Below are positions 1-7,793 of a stretch of DNA of 40,539 bases, in pieces (position 1 is the first letter of the stretch; every line of letters begins with the position of its first letter). Source of the stretch: Streptomyces shenzhenensis (GTDB lineage: Bacteria; Actinomycetota; Actinomycetes; Streptomycetales; Streptomycetaceae); the NCBI RefSeq assembly GCF_003688995.1, contig NZ_PENI01000055.1:1-40539 (forward strand), in the 5' to 3' direction. The notes under the pieces are model-generated. The model worked only from the letters and a program-made list of their open reading frames with translations. It did no database searches and had not been told where the DNA came from. A program made the position numbers and the translations under genes.

Positions 1-629
1 CGGGCCTGCGCGCCCTCCTCGTGCTCACCCTGGTGACCGGTGTCATCTACCCGCTGGTCGTCACCGGCATCGCCCAGGGGCTGTTCCACGGCAGGGCGAA
101 CGGCTCCGAGATCACAGCGGACGGCAGAGTCGCCGGCTCGTCCCTGATCGGGCAGTCGTACAACCTGCCGCTGAAGAACGGCCAGGAGACCCCGGACGCG
201 GACCTGAAGTGGTTCCAGGGCCGCCCGGCCAACGGCCTCGGCAGCAACAGCCTCAACACCCGGTACAAGCTGATCCTGTCCGGTGCCACCAACCTCTCCG
301 CCGACAGCAAGGTCCTGATCGAGCAGGTGCGGGACGCCAAGGCCGCGGTCGTCAAGGACAACTCGGTGCCCGGCCACACCGTCCGGCCGTCCGACGTCCC
401 CGCCGACGCGGTCACCTCGTCCGGCTCCGGCCTGGACCCGGACATCTCCCCGGCCTACGCCGCACTCCAGGTCCACCGGGTCGCCGCGAAGAACGGCCTT
501 CCGGCCGCCCAGGTCGACAAGCTCGTCGACGACCACACCACCGGCCGTACCCTCGGCTTCATCGGCGAGCCCCGGGTGAACGTCCTGGAGCTCAACATCG
601 CGCTCAAGGGCCTTGTGGCGCAGCACTGA
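1..629 (+). CDS. kdpC: KdpC, potassium-transporting ATPase subunit C (5' truncated)
   Basis: KdpC is the small subunit of the high-affinity K+ P-type ATPase KdpFABC; it sits on the outer face of the membrane with one N-terminal membrane segment and stabilises the complex. The frame is open from the first bases of the window, so the true start lies upstream. The visible N-terminus (TLVTGVIYPLVVTGIAQ) is the family membrane anchor. It is followed by the conserved GSSLIGQ motif, the F-x-GRPA block (WFQGRPA), the SNSLNTRY region, and a C-terminal H-R-V-A-...-DDHTTGRTLGFIGEPRVNVLELN block typical of the family. kdpA and kdpB should lie just upstream. A strong hairpin follows the stop, so this is probably the last gene of the kdp operon. 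The identification is firm; only the start is missing. Confidence 0.95.
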   Translation, partial: GLRALLVLTLVTGVIYPLVVTGIAQGLFHGRANGSEITADGRVAGSSLIGQSYNLPLKNGQETPDADLKWFQGRPANGLGSNSLNTRYKLILSGATNLSADSKVLIEQVRDAKAAVVKDNSVPGHTVRPSDVPADAVTSSGSGLDPDISPAYAALQVHRVAAKNGLPAAQVDKLVDDHTTGRTLGFIGEPRVNVLELNIALKGLVAQH

Positions 630-651
630 TGGGGTGGGACGACGACACACA

Positions 652-693
652 CGGGAGCCGGTGGCCGGGGAACCCCCTCTGCCGCCGGCTCCC
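652..693 (+). terminator. Intrinsic terminator after kdpC
   Basis: A perfect 10-bp stem, CGGGAGCCGG (652-661) pairing with CCGGCTCCCG (684-693), encloses a loop that contains a second short stem (CCGGGG/CCCC). There is no U-tract, as is usual for actinobacterial hairpin terminators. It begins 22 bp after the kdpC stop. Confidence 0.6.
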
Positions 694-983
694 GCCCGGC
701 GCACCAGCGGATCCCGCCGTCGAACATGGCACGCCGATATAGGGAATTGCGCCGCCGCTTCGCCGTGAATCCCGGAATTCATAAGCCCGGTACATTGCGC
801 GGAAAGCGGCGGATCCGTCTTCGAGGCGTACGGCACGGCCGGCACCCGCCGTATCTGAGATACCGTCAGTTTTCCCTGGTCATGCTCATGTGAGCCCTTT
901 ACGCGCCCCCCGCTGTGCGGCAAAAATACGCCGTGCCGGTGGGGCGAAGGTCGACCTATCGCCTCTCCCGCCTTCAACTCCCC
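694..983. other. Non-coding gap between kdpC and the FAD-domain gene
   Basis: No reading frame here has a credible start, ribosome site and family match. The segment around 735-800 is AT-richer than its surroundings (ATAGGGAATTG, GAATTCATAAG) and probably carries the promoter of the FAD-domain gene. I could not fix a -35/-10 pair with normal spacing. Confidence 0.4.
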
Positions 984-1004
984 ATGAAAGGCAGGTCGGT
1001 TGCC

Positions 1005-1724
1005 GTGCTGCTGCGGTTTCCCATATCCGTGTCCGAAGCCCAGGAGTGCCTGGCAGAGGAGGCCGTCCCGATCGGCGGGGCGACACTGGTGTGGGCCACC
1101 TGGCAACGCGACGGCTTCCCGCAACGGGCCATGTCACTGCGCGACCTGCCGGAAGCCAACGTCATCGGCGCCGAATCCCTCGGCGGTGCCGTCCTGCTGA
1201 ACCGGGTGGACGAGCGGGTACCGGACGTCCTGCGGCTGGCCGCCGCCACCATCGGCACCGGCGCCGTGCGCCGGACCGCGACCGTCGGCGGCAACATCGT
1301 CGGCAGCGCCCTGCGGTGCCTGCTGCCCGCGGCCCTCGTCCTGGACGCCCGCGCCCGGGTCCTGGACGCCGACGGCATCCACGAGACCGACCTGGCCGAG
1401 GTCACCGCCAAACGCCCGCTGCTGCTCAGCATCCACTGGCGCGCACCGCTCGCCAGCGCGTACCACAAGGCGCCCGGCGAGATCGGCGGGCCGCCGCAGC
1501 TCGTCGTCGCGACGGCGCTGCACGCGGACGCGGGCGGCCGCAACCGGCTCCGGGTCGCCGTCCGCGACGGCTACGACGTGTTCAGCGGCAGCGTGGTGTG
1601 CGAGGCCGGCACCGACGCCGGACAGGTGCAGAGTTCGCTGCGGAGGCAGCACCTCGGCGACCTCCCGGACGAGGCCTGGGACGCGATCGACGAACAGGTC
1701 CGCGACCTCCTGAGCCGCGCGTGA
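1005..1724 (+). CDS. FAD-binding domain protein of the molybdopterin dehydrogenase (CoxM/xanthine dehydrogenase medium subunit) family
   Basis: The protein resembles the FAD subunit that carries electrons between the iron-sulfur and molybdenum subunits of hydroxylases such as CO, xanthine or nicotinate dehydrogenase. The N-terminus (LLRFPISVSEAQECL) matches the family opening, PIGGATL sits where the AGGTDL loop normally is, and the hallmark ATVGGNIVG, which contacts FAD pyrophosphate, is intact. The C-terminal domain (about residues 130-239) is the usual alpha/beta cap. I chose GTG 1005 because GAAAGGCAGG lies just upstream and the protein then starts where the family does; ATG 984 in the same frame is the alternative (246 aa). 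The length, 239 aa, is a little short for the family (about 280). No CoxS or CoxL partner lies on either side, so it either works with subunits encoded elsewhere or is a stand-alone flavoprotein. Family call firm, function unknown. Confidence 0.75.
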   Translation: MLLRFPISVSEAQECLAEEAVPIGGATLVWATWQRDGFPQRAMSLRDLPEANVIGAESLGGAVLLNRVDERVPDVLRLAAATIGTGAVRRTATVGGNIVGSALRCLLPAALVLDARARVLDADGIHETDLAEVTAKRPLLLSIHWRAPLASAYHKAPGEIGGPPQLVVATALHADAGGRNRLRVAVRDGYDVFSGSVVCEAGTDAGQVQSSLRRQHLGDLPDEAWDAIDEQVRDLLSRA

Positions 1725-1735
1725 CGACCCCTGCG

Positions 1736-1751
1736 GGGTGCTCAAGCACCC
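1736..1751 (+). terminator. Short hairpin terminator after the FAD-domain gene
   Basis: GGGTGCT (1736-1742), a 2-nt loop, and AGCACCC (1745-1751), followed by GTTCTTC. It begins 12 bp after the stop codon. An overlapping CCCCTGCGGGG hairpin could compete with it. Confidence 0.5.
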
Positions 1752-1809
1752 GTTCTTCACAGCCACGCTGAAGCCGTCCGTGGCTGCGGCGGCTGAGCCA
1801 GGGCGAACC

Positions 1810-1847
1810 GCTGCGGGCGCCTGCCGTGGAGGGCCGACGCCCGCAGC
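1810..1847 (-). terminator. Hairpin between convergent genes, likely desaturase terminator
   Basis: A perfect 10-bp stem, GCTGCGGGCG (1810-1819) with CGCCCGCAGC (1838-1847), and an 18-nt loop. It lies about 30 bp beyond the stop of the minus-strand desaturase and could act on transcription from either direction. Confidence 0.45.
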
Positions 1848-1877
1848 AGACGGGGGGATCCGACGCTCCCCGCGCCG

Positions 1878-2960
1878 TCAGGACGCCCTGCGCCGCTGCC
1901 TGATCGGTTCCCCGACCCGATGCATGTGGGTGAGAGCCTCGCGGTACGACCGGATCAGCCCGGTCTCGTGGTAGGGCACGCCGATCTCCGCGCAGTACGC
2001 GCGCACGATGACCTGGGCCCGGCGCAGATGGGGCGTGGGCATGCTCGGGAACAGGTGGTGCTCGATCTGGTAGTTGAGACCGCCGAGCATCACGTCGGTG
2101 AGCGGGCCGCCGGTCACATTGCGGGAGGTGAGCACCTGGCGGCGCAGGAAGTCGGGCCGTTCGTCACCGCTGAAGGTGGGCATGCCCTTGTGGTTGGGCG
2201 CGAAGGTGCAGCCGAGGTAGACGCCGAAGAGGCACTGGTGGACGGCGAGGAACGCCACCGCCTTGCCGGGGGAGAGCACCAGGAACAGCGCGGACAGATA
2301 GCCCGCGATGTGCAGGAAGAGCAGGACGCCCTCCAGGACACGGTTCTTCATGGACGGCGAGCGCAGCGCCCGTGCGCTCGCCACGTGCAGGTTGAAGCCC
2401 TCCAGCGTCAGCAGCGGGAAGAACAGGAAGGCCTGGTGGCCGCCGATGAGCCGGGCCAGGCCGCGGCTGTGCCGGGCCTGTTCGGTGGACCACACCAGGA
2501 TGTCCGGGGCGACGTCGGGGTCGAGTTCCTCGTGGTTGGGGTTGGCGTGGTGGCGGGTGTGCTTGTTCATCCACCAGCCGTAGCTCATGCCGATGCCCAG
2601 GTTGCCGAAGAGACGGCCCCACAGTTCGCTCGGCCGGCGCCGCCGGAAGACCTGCCGGTGCGCCAAGTCATGGGCCACAAGGGCGATCTGACCGAAGATC
2701 AGCGCCATGCAGGCGGCGACCGCCAGCTGCCACCAGGTGTCGCCGAGCGCGAAGAAGATCCCCCAGCCCGCCGCCAGCAGCGCGATCACCAGGCCGAGCC
2801 GCGCCGTGTAGTAGCCGGGGCGCCGCCGCAGCAGGCCCGCGTCCGTGATCCGCCGGGAGAGCCGGGCGAAGTCGCTGCCCGCCGCGGGGGCGGAGCCGGG
2901 CGCAGGGCGGCGGGGGGCGGGCGTGCCGGCCGCGACGGAGGAGTCGGTGGAGATCGTCAT
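1878..2960 (-). CDS. Membrane fatty acid desaturase (acyl-lipid/acyl-CoA type)
   Basis: A 360-aa integral-membrane di-iron desaturase that would introduce a cis double bond into acyl chains and so tune membrane fluidity. All three histidine boxes are present: HDLAH (97-101), HTRHH (134-138) and QIEHH (298-302, within NYQIEHHLFP). The last is the Q/H-xx-HH form typical of front-end/linoleoyl-CoA-desaturase-like enzymes. Hydrophobic segments lie at about 54-72, 76-96 and 210-250. The first 30 or so residues are Ala/Pro-rich and probably disordered. The ATG at 2960 lacks an obvious ribosome site. The gene stands alone: a convergent flavoprotein gene lies on one side and a divergent methyltransferase on the other. 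No electron-donor ferredoxin or reductase is adjacent. Position of the double bond cannot be predicted. Confidence 0.9.
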   Translation of the reverse strand: MTISTDSSVAAGTPAPRRPAPGSAPAAGSDFARLSRRITDAGLLRRRPGYYTARLGLVIALLAAGWGIFFALGDTWWQLAVAACMALIFGQIALVAHDLAHRQVFRRRRPSELWGRLFGNLGIGMSYGWWMNKHTRHHANPNHEELDPDVAPDILVWSTEQARHSRGLARLIGGHQAFLFFPLLTLEGFNLHVASARALRSPSMKNRVLEGVLLFLHIAGYLSALFLVLSPGKAVAFLAVHQCLFGVYLGCTFAPNHKGMPTFSGDERPDFLRRQVLTSRNVTGGPLTDVMLGGLNYQIEHHLFPSMPTPHLRRAQVIVRAYCAEIGVPYHETGLIRSYREALTHMHRVGEPIRQRRRAS

Positions 2961-3173
2961 GCTGTCGAGTCTCGGGGCGGCGGACCGGCCGGGACAGCCT
3001 GCCAGGCACCCGAAGCGGCCGGGGGCTGTCCCCAGGCACCCCAGGGGGCTGCCCCCACTCCGGGCCGCTGACCTCGGTCTTTTCTCCGTCGTACGCGGGC
3101 CGGGGCGGTCCGCCCGCCGTGTGTCACGAACTCGCCTCGGCTCAGGGCACGTTGATGATCACAGCGTGGGTTA

Positions 3174-3193
3174 GTGTGCTCGCGTCGGCACAC
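3174..3193 (+). promoter_or_regulatory. Inverted repeat in the promoter region of the methyltransferase gene
   Basis: GTGTGC (3174-3179), 8 nt, GCACAC (3188-3193), located 22 bp before the methyltransferase ATG. It overlaps a -10-like TAGTGT (3172-3177). A TTGATG lies at 3152-3157, but the 14-bp spacing is too short to be confident of a -35. It could be a regulator site or a 5'-UTR hairpin. Confidence 0.35.
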
Positions 3194-3214
3194 GCGAATG
3201 AGTAGGACCGAACG

Positions 3215-4024
3215 ATGAGCGACAGACTGACCGGCGGCATGGCACCCTTCAACTCCTCGGTGGCGCACCCCGCGCGCGTCTACAACTTCTGGCTCGGCGG
3301 CAAGGACAACTATCCGGCGGACGAGGAGGCGGCGCGCCTCGCGGCGGCGGCGAACCCGCAGATCATCCCGGCCGTCCGGGCCAATCGCGCGTTCCTCGGC
3401 CGGGCGGTGCGCGAACTGAGCCGCGCCGGGATCCGGCAGTTCCTCGACATCGGCACAGGTATCCCCGCCGCCGACAACACCCACGAGGTGGCGCAGCGAG
3501 CCGACCCGGGCTCCCGGGTCGTCTACGTCGACAACGACCCGGTCGTGCTCGCCCACGCCCAGGCCCTGCTGGTCAGCGCGCCGGAGGGCGCCACCGACTA
3601 CCTCCAGGCTGATCTGCGGGACGTCGACCGCATCCTCGCGGAGGCGCGCAACACCCTCGACCTGTCCCGGCCCGTGGGCCTGATGCTGGTGGCGATCCTC
3701 CAGTACATCCCGGACGCGGACGACCCGTGGGGGATCGCGCGCCAGCTCCTGGACGCCCTCCCGGCCGGCAGCTACCTCGTCCTGTCGCATCCGGCCTCGG
3801 ACATCGGCGCCGACGAGGTCTCCGAGTCCATGCGCGTCTACAACGAGCGGGCAGCCGAGCAGGCGGCGCCGCGCAGGCACGCGGAGGTGTCCCGGTTCTT
3901 CGAGGGCACGCGGATCCTCGACCCGGGCGTGGTCGAGCTGCCGCAGTGGCGTCCCGACGCCGACACCGTCTCCGAGGGCGGCCCGCTGCCGATGTGGTGC
4001 GGTGTGGGACACAAGGAGCAGTGA
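3215..4024 (+). CDS. SAM-dependent methyltransferase, actinobacterial family 19 (formerly DUF574)
   Basis: A 269-aa class I methyltransferase of the large actinobacterial family often annotated 'SAM-dependent methyltransferase' with no known substrate. The diagnostic N-terminus (PARVYNFWLGGKDNYPADEEAA, about residues 20-42) identifies the family. SAM-binding motif I is FLDIGTGIPAADN (about 77-90) and motif II the acidic VVYVDNDPVVL strand. The tail FLDP-like ILDPGVVELPQWRPD and GVGHK are also family traits. Streptomyces genomes carry many copies, commonly near regulators. It is expressed alone, with a divergent desaturase upstream and a very strong palindromic terminator downstream. Substrate unknown. 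Confidence 0.88.
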   Translation: MSDRLTGGMAPFNSSVAHPARVYNFWLGGKDNYPADEEAARLAAAANPQIIPAVRANRAFLGRAVRELSRAGIRQFLDIGTGIPAADNTHEVAQRADPGSRVVYVDNDPVVLAHAQALLVSAPEGATDYLQADLRDVDRILAEARNTLDLSRPVGLMLVAILQYIPDADDPWGIARQLLDALPAGSYLVLSHPASDIGADEVSESMRVYNERAAEQAAPRRHAEVSRFFEGTRILDPGVVELPQWRPDADTVSEGGPLPMWCGVGHKEQ

Positions 4025-4025
4025 G

Positions 4026-4040
4026 CTGACGTAACGTCAG
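4026..4040. promoter_or_regulatory. 15-bp palindrome directly after the methyltransferase stop
   Basis: CTGACGT-A-ACGTCAG is a perfect dyad starting 2 bp after the stop codon. The core TGACGTNACGTCA looks more like a protein-binding site than a terminator, because it leaves almost no hairpin loop. Confidence 0.4.
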
Positions 4041-4057
4041 ATATGGCAGGTACAGAG

Positions 4058-4087
4058 CGGGCGGGCACCGGATCCGGTGCCCGCCCG
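4058..4087. terminator. 30-bp perfect palindrome, likely terminator
   Basis: Fifteen bases on each side of position 4072/4073 are perfectly self-complementary (left arm CGGGCGGGCACCGGA). It follows the methyltransferase stop by 33 bp. As RNA it would form a very stable, almost loopless hairpin. Confidence 0.6.
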
Positions 4088-4093
4088 GCGCTC

Positions 4094-4343
4094 GAGGGGT
4101 GCGGGCAGCTGCGCGACCTGCCACGACGCCGCCGCGGACGAGGGACGAGCCGGCACCGGATCGTGGCGGCGGCCTCCAGGGGCCGACGGGGTGGGATGGG
4201 GGTCGGCCCGGGGGTGAATTGGGGGTCGGCACCGATGGCGGCTCCGGGGGCGGGCCTGTGAGGGTGGGGTGTGCCGCGCTGCGGGTGCGGGGGGCAGTCC
4301 GGTACCAGCCGTCCCGAGACCGCGGTGCGGAAGGCGGTGGCCC
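4094..4343. other. Intergenic stretch with a degenerate Streptomyces repeat
   Basis: Positions 4095-4135 (GGGGTGCGGGCAGCTGCGCG followed by ACCTGCCACGACG) are a diverged copy of the GGGGCGCGGGGAACTGCGCG family repeated elsewhere in this window. The rest (4140-4325) is G-rich with no credible gene. A ribosome site (GGAAGGCGG) for the antiporter lies at 4329-4337. Confidence 0.45.
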
Positions 4344-5675
4344 GTGGGACATGCCGACACGCTGCTCGCCATGGGCGGTGCCTTCATGGGTGCCGCACTG
4401 CTCGCCCGGCTCGGGGGCCGGATCGGGCTCCCGACGATTCCGCTGTTCATGCTCGCCGGCATCCTGCTCGGCCCGCACACCCCCGGACCGGTCCTCGTCG
4501 AGGACGCGCACGAATTCGCCATGCTCTCCGCGCTCGGGCTGGTCCTGCTGCTGTTCTGCCTGGGCCTGGAGTTCCACCTCGACGACCTCAGGAACGGGGG
4601 CCGGCGGCTGCTGACCGCCGGCGGCGTCTATCTGCTGCTGAACGTCGGAGCGGGCCTGGCCTTCGGCTTCGCACTGGGCTGGGGCGTGCGGGAAGCGCTG
4701 GTGCTCGCCGGTGTGCTGGGCATCTCCTCGTCCGCGATCGTCACCAAGATCCTGATCGACCAGGGCCGTCTCGGCCGTCCCGAGACCCGGCTGATCCTGG
4801 GCGTCATCGTGGTCGAGGACATCTTCCTGGCGCTGTACCTCGCCGCGCTCCAGCCGGTCGTCGGCGGCGCCCAGGGCGCCGGGGACGCGGTGGCGCAGGG
4901 CGCGAAGGCGTTCGGATTCCTGCTGGTGCTGGCCGCCGCCGCGCGCCACGGCACCCGGCTCGTCAGCCGCCTGATCGTGACCCGGGACAACGAACTGCTG
5001 GTCATCAGCTTCCTGGGCGCCGCGGTCCTGATCGCCGGGGTCTCCGAACTCCTCGGCGTGGCCGACGCCATCGGCGCCTTCATGGTCGGTCTGATCCTGG
5101 CCGGCACCCCCTCCGGCCCGCGCATCCGCGCGCTGGTGCACCCGCTGCGCGACGCCTTCGCCGCGATCTTCTTCTTCGCCTTCGGACTCATCATCGACCC
5201 CGGAGACCTCGCCTCCGTCGCCGTACCGGTCGCCGCCGCTGCCGCGCTGACCCTCGTGATGAACGTCGCCGCGGGCCTGTGCGTCGCCCGCCTCTACCGC
5301 TACGGCCCGGAGCCCGCCGCGGTGATCGCCACCACTCTCGTGGCCCGCGGGGAGTTCGCGCTGATCCTGGCGGCCATGGCCACCGGCGCGGGCCTGGACG
5401 GCCGTCTCGCCCCCTTCATCGCCGGGTACGTCCTGGTCCTCGCGGTCCTCGGCCCCGTCGTGGCCGGACACGCGCGGCTGTTCGCCCGCGTCCTGCGGCC
5501 CGCGCACGGCCCGCCCGGCACCCCTGCCGAGGCCCCGGACGCCGAGGCCCCGGACGACGCCCCGGACACCCATGCCTCGGACGTCGACGCCCCGGACGCC
5601 GACGCCTCCGGCGCCCCGTCCCGGTCGGACTCGGTCAGGGCTCTATCAGGCCGACGCGGATCGCGTAGCGGGTGA
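4344..5675 (+). CDS. CPA2-family cation/proton antiporter (KefB/Kha-like), with acidic C-terminal tail
   Basis: A polytopic membrane exchanger expected to swap K+ or Na+ for H+. GTG 4344 follows GGAAGGCGG; the protein is 443 aa. About twelve hydrophobic segments run from residue 5 to 390. CPA2 signatures include GGRIGLPTIPLFMLAGILLG near the start, LGLEFHLDDL, the SSSAIVTKIL loop with G-RPETRLILGVIVVEDIFLALYL, ADAIGAFMVGLILAG, and TLVARGEFALIL near the end. There is no TrkA-N or RCK domain. From about residue 395 the protein becomes an acidic Ala/Pro/Asp low-complexity tail with repeats of the type APDAEAPDDAP. The last 41 bp overlap the 3' end of the convergent response regulator. It is clearly a different subfamily from the two paralogues at 8284 and 12194, with which it shares only the fold motifs. 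Ion specificity cannot be read from sequence. Confidence 0.88.
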   Translation: MGHADTLLAMGGAFMGAALLARLGGRIGLPTIPLFMLAGILLGPHTPGPVLVEDAHEFAMLSALGLVLLLFCLGLEFHLDDLRNGGRRLLTAGGVYLLLNVGAGLAFGFALGWGVREALVLAGVLGISSSAIVTKILIDQGRLGRPETRLILGVIVVEDIFLALYLAALQPVVGGAQGAGDAVAQGAKAFGFLLVLAAAARHGTRLVSRLIVTRDNELLVISFLGAAVLIAGVSELLGVADAIGAFMVGLILAGTPSGPRIRALVHPLRDAFAAIFFFAFGLIIDPGDLASVAVPVAAAAALTLVMNVAAGLCVARLYRYGPEPAAVIATTLVARGEFALILAAMATGAGLDGRLAPFIAGYVLVLAVLGPVVAGHARLFARVLRPAHGPPGTPAEAPDAEAPDDAPDTHASDVDAPDADASGAPSRSDSVRALSGRRGSRSG

Positions 5676-6294
5676 GTTCCAGCCGGTCCTTCAGGCCGAG
5701 CTTCTGCAGCAGGTTGGCGCGATGGCGCTCCACCGTCTTCGGGCTGATGACGAGCAGGTCGGCGATCTCCTGCGAGGTGTGCCCCTCGGCGACGAGCTTG
5801 AGGATCTCCTCCTCGCGGTCCGTGATGGCCCGCGCGGGCAGCGCCCGGCCCTCCCGGGCCAGGTCCAGATAGGTGCGTACGAGGGCGTTGACGGCTCCCG
5901 GGTAGAGGAACGGCTCGCCGCGCATGGTGGCGCGGCAGGCCTCGACCAGGTCGCGGTCGGCGACGGACTTGAGGACGTAGCCGGAGGCGCCGGCGCCCAG
6001 TGCCTCGAAGAAGTACTGCTCGTTGTCGTACATCGTCAGGATGAGGATCCGCAGGTCGGGCTCGGTGCGGGAGAGTTCCCGGGCGGCCTGCAGACCGGTC
6101 AGCCGGGGCATGGCTATGTCGAGGATGGCCAGATCGGGACGGTGGGCGCGGGCCTGCGCGACCGCTTCGGCGCCGTTGTCGGCCTCGGCCACGACGGTCA
6201 GATCGGGTTCGCTCTCCAGGATGAGCCGTACCCCGCGGCGGACCAGGGCGTGGTCGTCGGCGAGCAGGATACGGGCGGGCGCGGGCTGGGGCAT
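5635..6294 (-). CDS. NarL/FixJ-family response regulator
   Basis: A 219-aa two-component response regulator. The receiver domain (1-125) has the acidic pocket D13/D14, the phospho-acceptor D59 (in DLAILDIAMP), T87 (ILTMYD) and K109 (YVLKS). The C-terminal LuxR-type helix-turn-helix (about 152-215) carries ITDREEEILKLVAEGHTSQEIADLL and SPKTVERHRANLLQKLGL. It lies 3 bp after the stop of the partner histidine kinase and is surely co-transcribed with it. Neighbouring antiporter genes make ion or pH stress a reasonable guess for its regulon, but nothing in the sequence proves this. Its 3' end overlaps that of the antiporter on the other strand. Confidence 0.93.
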   Translation of the reverse strand: MPQPAPARILLADDHALVRRGVRLILESEPDLTVVAEADNGAEAVAQARAHRPDLAILDIAMPRLTGLQAARELSRTEPDLRILILTMYDNEQYFFEALGAGASGYVLKSVADRDLVEACRATMRGEPFLYPGAVNALVRTYLDLAREGRALPARAITDREEEILKLVAEGHTSQEIADLLVISPKTVERHRANLLQKLGLKDRLELTRYAIRVGLIEP

Positions 6295-6297
6295 GGT

Positions 6298-7245
6298 TCA
6301 GGGATTCCGGTCGGGTACGGGGACGGCCAGACGTACTTCGGTGCCTCCACCGGGCCCGGGGCCCACCCCGAGATCGGCGCCGATGAGCAGGGCGCGTTCG
6401 CGCATGCCGTGGATGCCGGCGCCTTCGGGCGCACCGCCGATGCCGCGGCCGTCGTCGCGGATGCGCAGCTCCACTCCCGTGGCCGTGGTCCGGAGGCTGA
6501 GTTCGGCGCGGTGTGCGTGGGCGTGCCGGGCGGTGTTGGTGAGCCCCTCCTGGGCGACGCGGTAGACGACCAGCTCGGACGCGCGGGCCAGCGGTGGCAG
6601 ATCCGCGTCGAGCCGGGGCTGGACGGCCAGGGTGGGCCCGGTGAACTCGGCGGTCAGGGCCTTCAGCGCGCGGGTCAGGCCGAGCTCGTCCAGGACGCCG
6701 GGGCGCAGCCGGCGGGCGATGCGCCGGATCTCGTCCAGGCTGCCCCGGGTGGTCTCCTGCACCTCGTGCAGCTCCGTGCGCAGGCCGGTCGGGGCGTGCC
6801 GGGCGACCCGCTCCAGTTCCAGCAGGACGGCGGTCAGGGTCTGCCCGACCTCGTCGTGCAGCTCCCGGGCGATGCGATGGCGTTCGGCCTCCTGGGCGGA
6901 GAGCGCGCGGGCGCTGCTGGTCGCCCGCTCGTCCTCGAGCCGGTCCAGCATGGTGTTGAACGCCGTGATCAGCTCGGCCACCTCGCCGTGCCCGTCGACC
7001 GGCGGGCGCCGCCCGGGCCGCAGCAGGTCGGCCGTGGTCATGGCGCGGGTGAGGCGTTGCAGCGGGGCCAGGCTGACGCGCAGCAGCAGGGCGTTGGCGA
7101 CGAGCATCGCGGCCAGGCCCACGGCGAGGATCGCGGCCTCGGTGAGCAGCACGGGGGTGGACACGGTGACCGGGCCGAGCAGCAGAGCGGTGGCCGCGAC
7201 GAGTACGACGGCGTTCAGCAGAAAGATCCGCCAGAACAGGGGCAC
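6298..7245 (-). CDS. Sensor histidine kinase, NarL-partner type (HisKA_3)
   Basis: A 315-aa membrane kinase that autophosphorylates and feeds the adjacent response regulator. GTG 7245 was chosen because a perfect AGGAGG (7255-7260) lies 9 nt upstream; the frame stays open further upstream without a better signal. Two membrane segments (about 5-25 and 30-57) leave almost no extracellular loop, so the signal is probably sensed in or at the membrane. A HAMP domain follows (PLQRLTRAMTTADLL to FNTMLDRLEDER). The HisKA_3 dimerisation box is ERHRIARELHDEVGQTL with the phospho-histidine near residue 130. The ATPase domain shows RVAQEGLTNTARHAHA (N box), IRDDGRGI (G1) and GIHGMRERALLIGADL (G2). Kinase-then-regulator order with a 3-bp gap. 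Confidence 0.92.
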   Translation of the reverse strand: MPLFWRIFLLNAVVLVAATALLLGPVTVSTPVLLTEAAILAVGLAAMLVANALLLRVSLAPLQRLTRAMTTADLLRPGRRPPVDGHGEVAELITAFNTMLDRLEDERATSSARALSAQEAERHRIARELHDEVGQTLTAVLLELERVARHAPTGLRTELHEVQETTRGSLDEIRRIARRLRPGVLDELGLTRALKALTAEFTGPTLAVQPRLDADLPPLARASELVVYRVAQEGLTNTARHAHAHRAELSLRTTATGVELRIRDDGRGIGGAPEGAGIHGMRERALLIGADLGVGPGPGGGTEVRLAVPVPDRNP

Positions 7246-7511
7246 CGCGTTCCGCCTCCTCGACGTGGACTCCGCTGCCACCAGGGTGGTGGTGTTCCGG
7301 CCAGGGCGCCATCCGTGCCAGCACCCATCTTCCGGGCCGTGCACCCGGTATGCGTGACCGCTTCCGTGCGGGGCAACCACCAGGAAGGATGAGGGCCGAA
7401 CCCGATGGCGGCAGGCTGCGGGCGGGGGAGAGCCTGGAGGTCCGGTGGGCCGGTCGCGCCGGGAGCGACGGTCCGGTCCGTGACGGTGTCAGGTCCGGGA
7501 GGGATGGAGCC

Positions 7512-7793
7512 GTGACCCAGTTCGACGACGAACGCCTGGTCAATCTTGCCGCACGGCTGGAACGGGACGACCCTCGATTCGCCCGCGCCCTGGGCGCCGG
7601 GCGTCCCGCGCGGCCCCGTGAGTACCGGCGCACCGGCGCCTGGTGGGGGCTGGCCACCGGCGCGGTCGCGCTCGGCGCGGGCGTCTTCCTGCCCCACGGG
7701 CTGCTGATCGCGGCCGGCCTCGTGGTCATGGGCATCGCCGTGCAGCTGCTCGACCCCGACCGGGCCCGGCGGCGGAACGGGTCGTCGCGGTGA
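7512..7793 (+). CDS. DUF3040 small membrane protein
   Basis: A 93-aa protein with the DUF3040 plan: a short charged N-terminal helix (DDERLVNLAARLERDDPRFARAL) followed by two hydrophobic segments (GLATGAVALGAGVFL and GLLIAAGLVVMGIAVQLL), ending in a basic tail. Start GTG 7512 is preceded by GGGAGGGATGGAG. Family members are common actinobacterial membrane proteins of unknown function. It is divergent from the histidine kinase and may share its regulatory region. The frame upstream to 7350 is open but has no better start. Confidence 0.75.
   Translation: MTQFDDERLVNLAARLERDDPRFARALGAGRPARPREYRRTGAWWGLATGAVALGAGVFLPHGLLIAAGLVVMGIAVQLLDPDRARRRNGSSR

Noticed and set aside
3573..5573. Long minus-strand frame opposite the methyltransferase and first antiporter, rich in Asp/Gly/Gln
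   Set aside because: Low-complexity antisense frame typical of high GC3; it also runs through the strong palindrome at 4058-4087.
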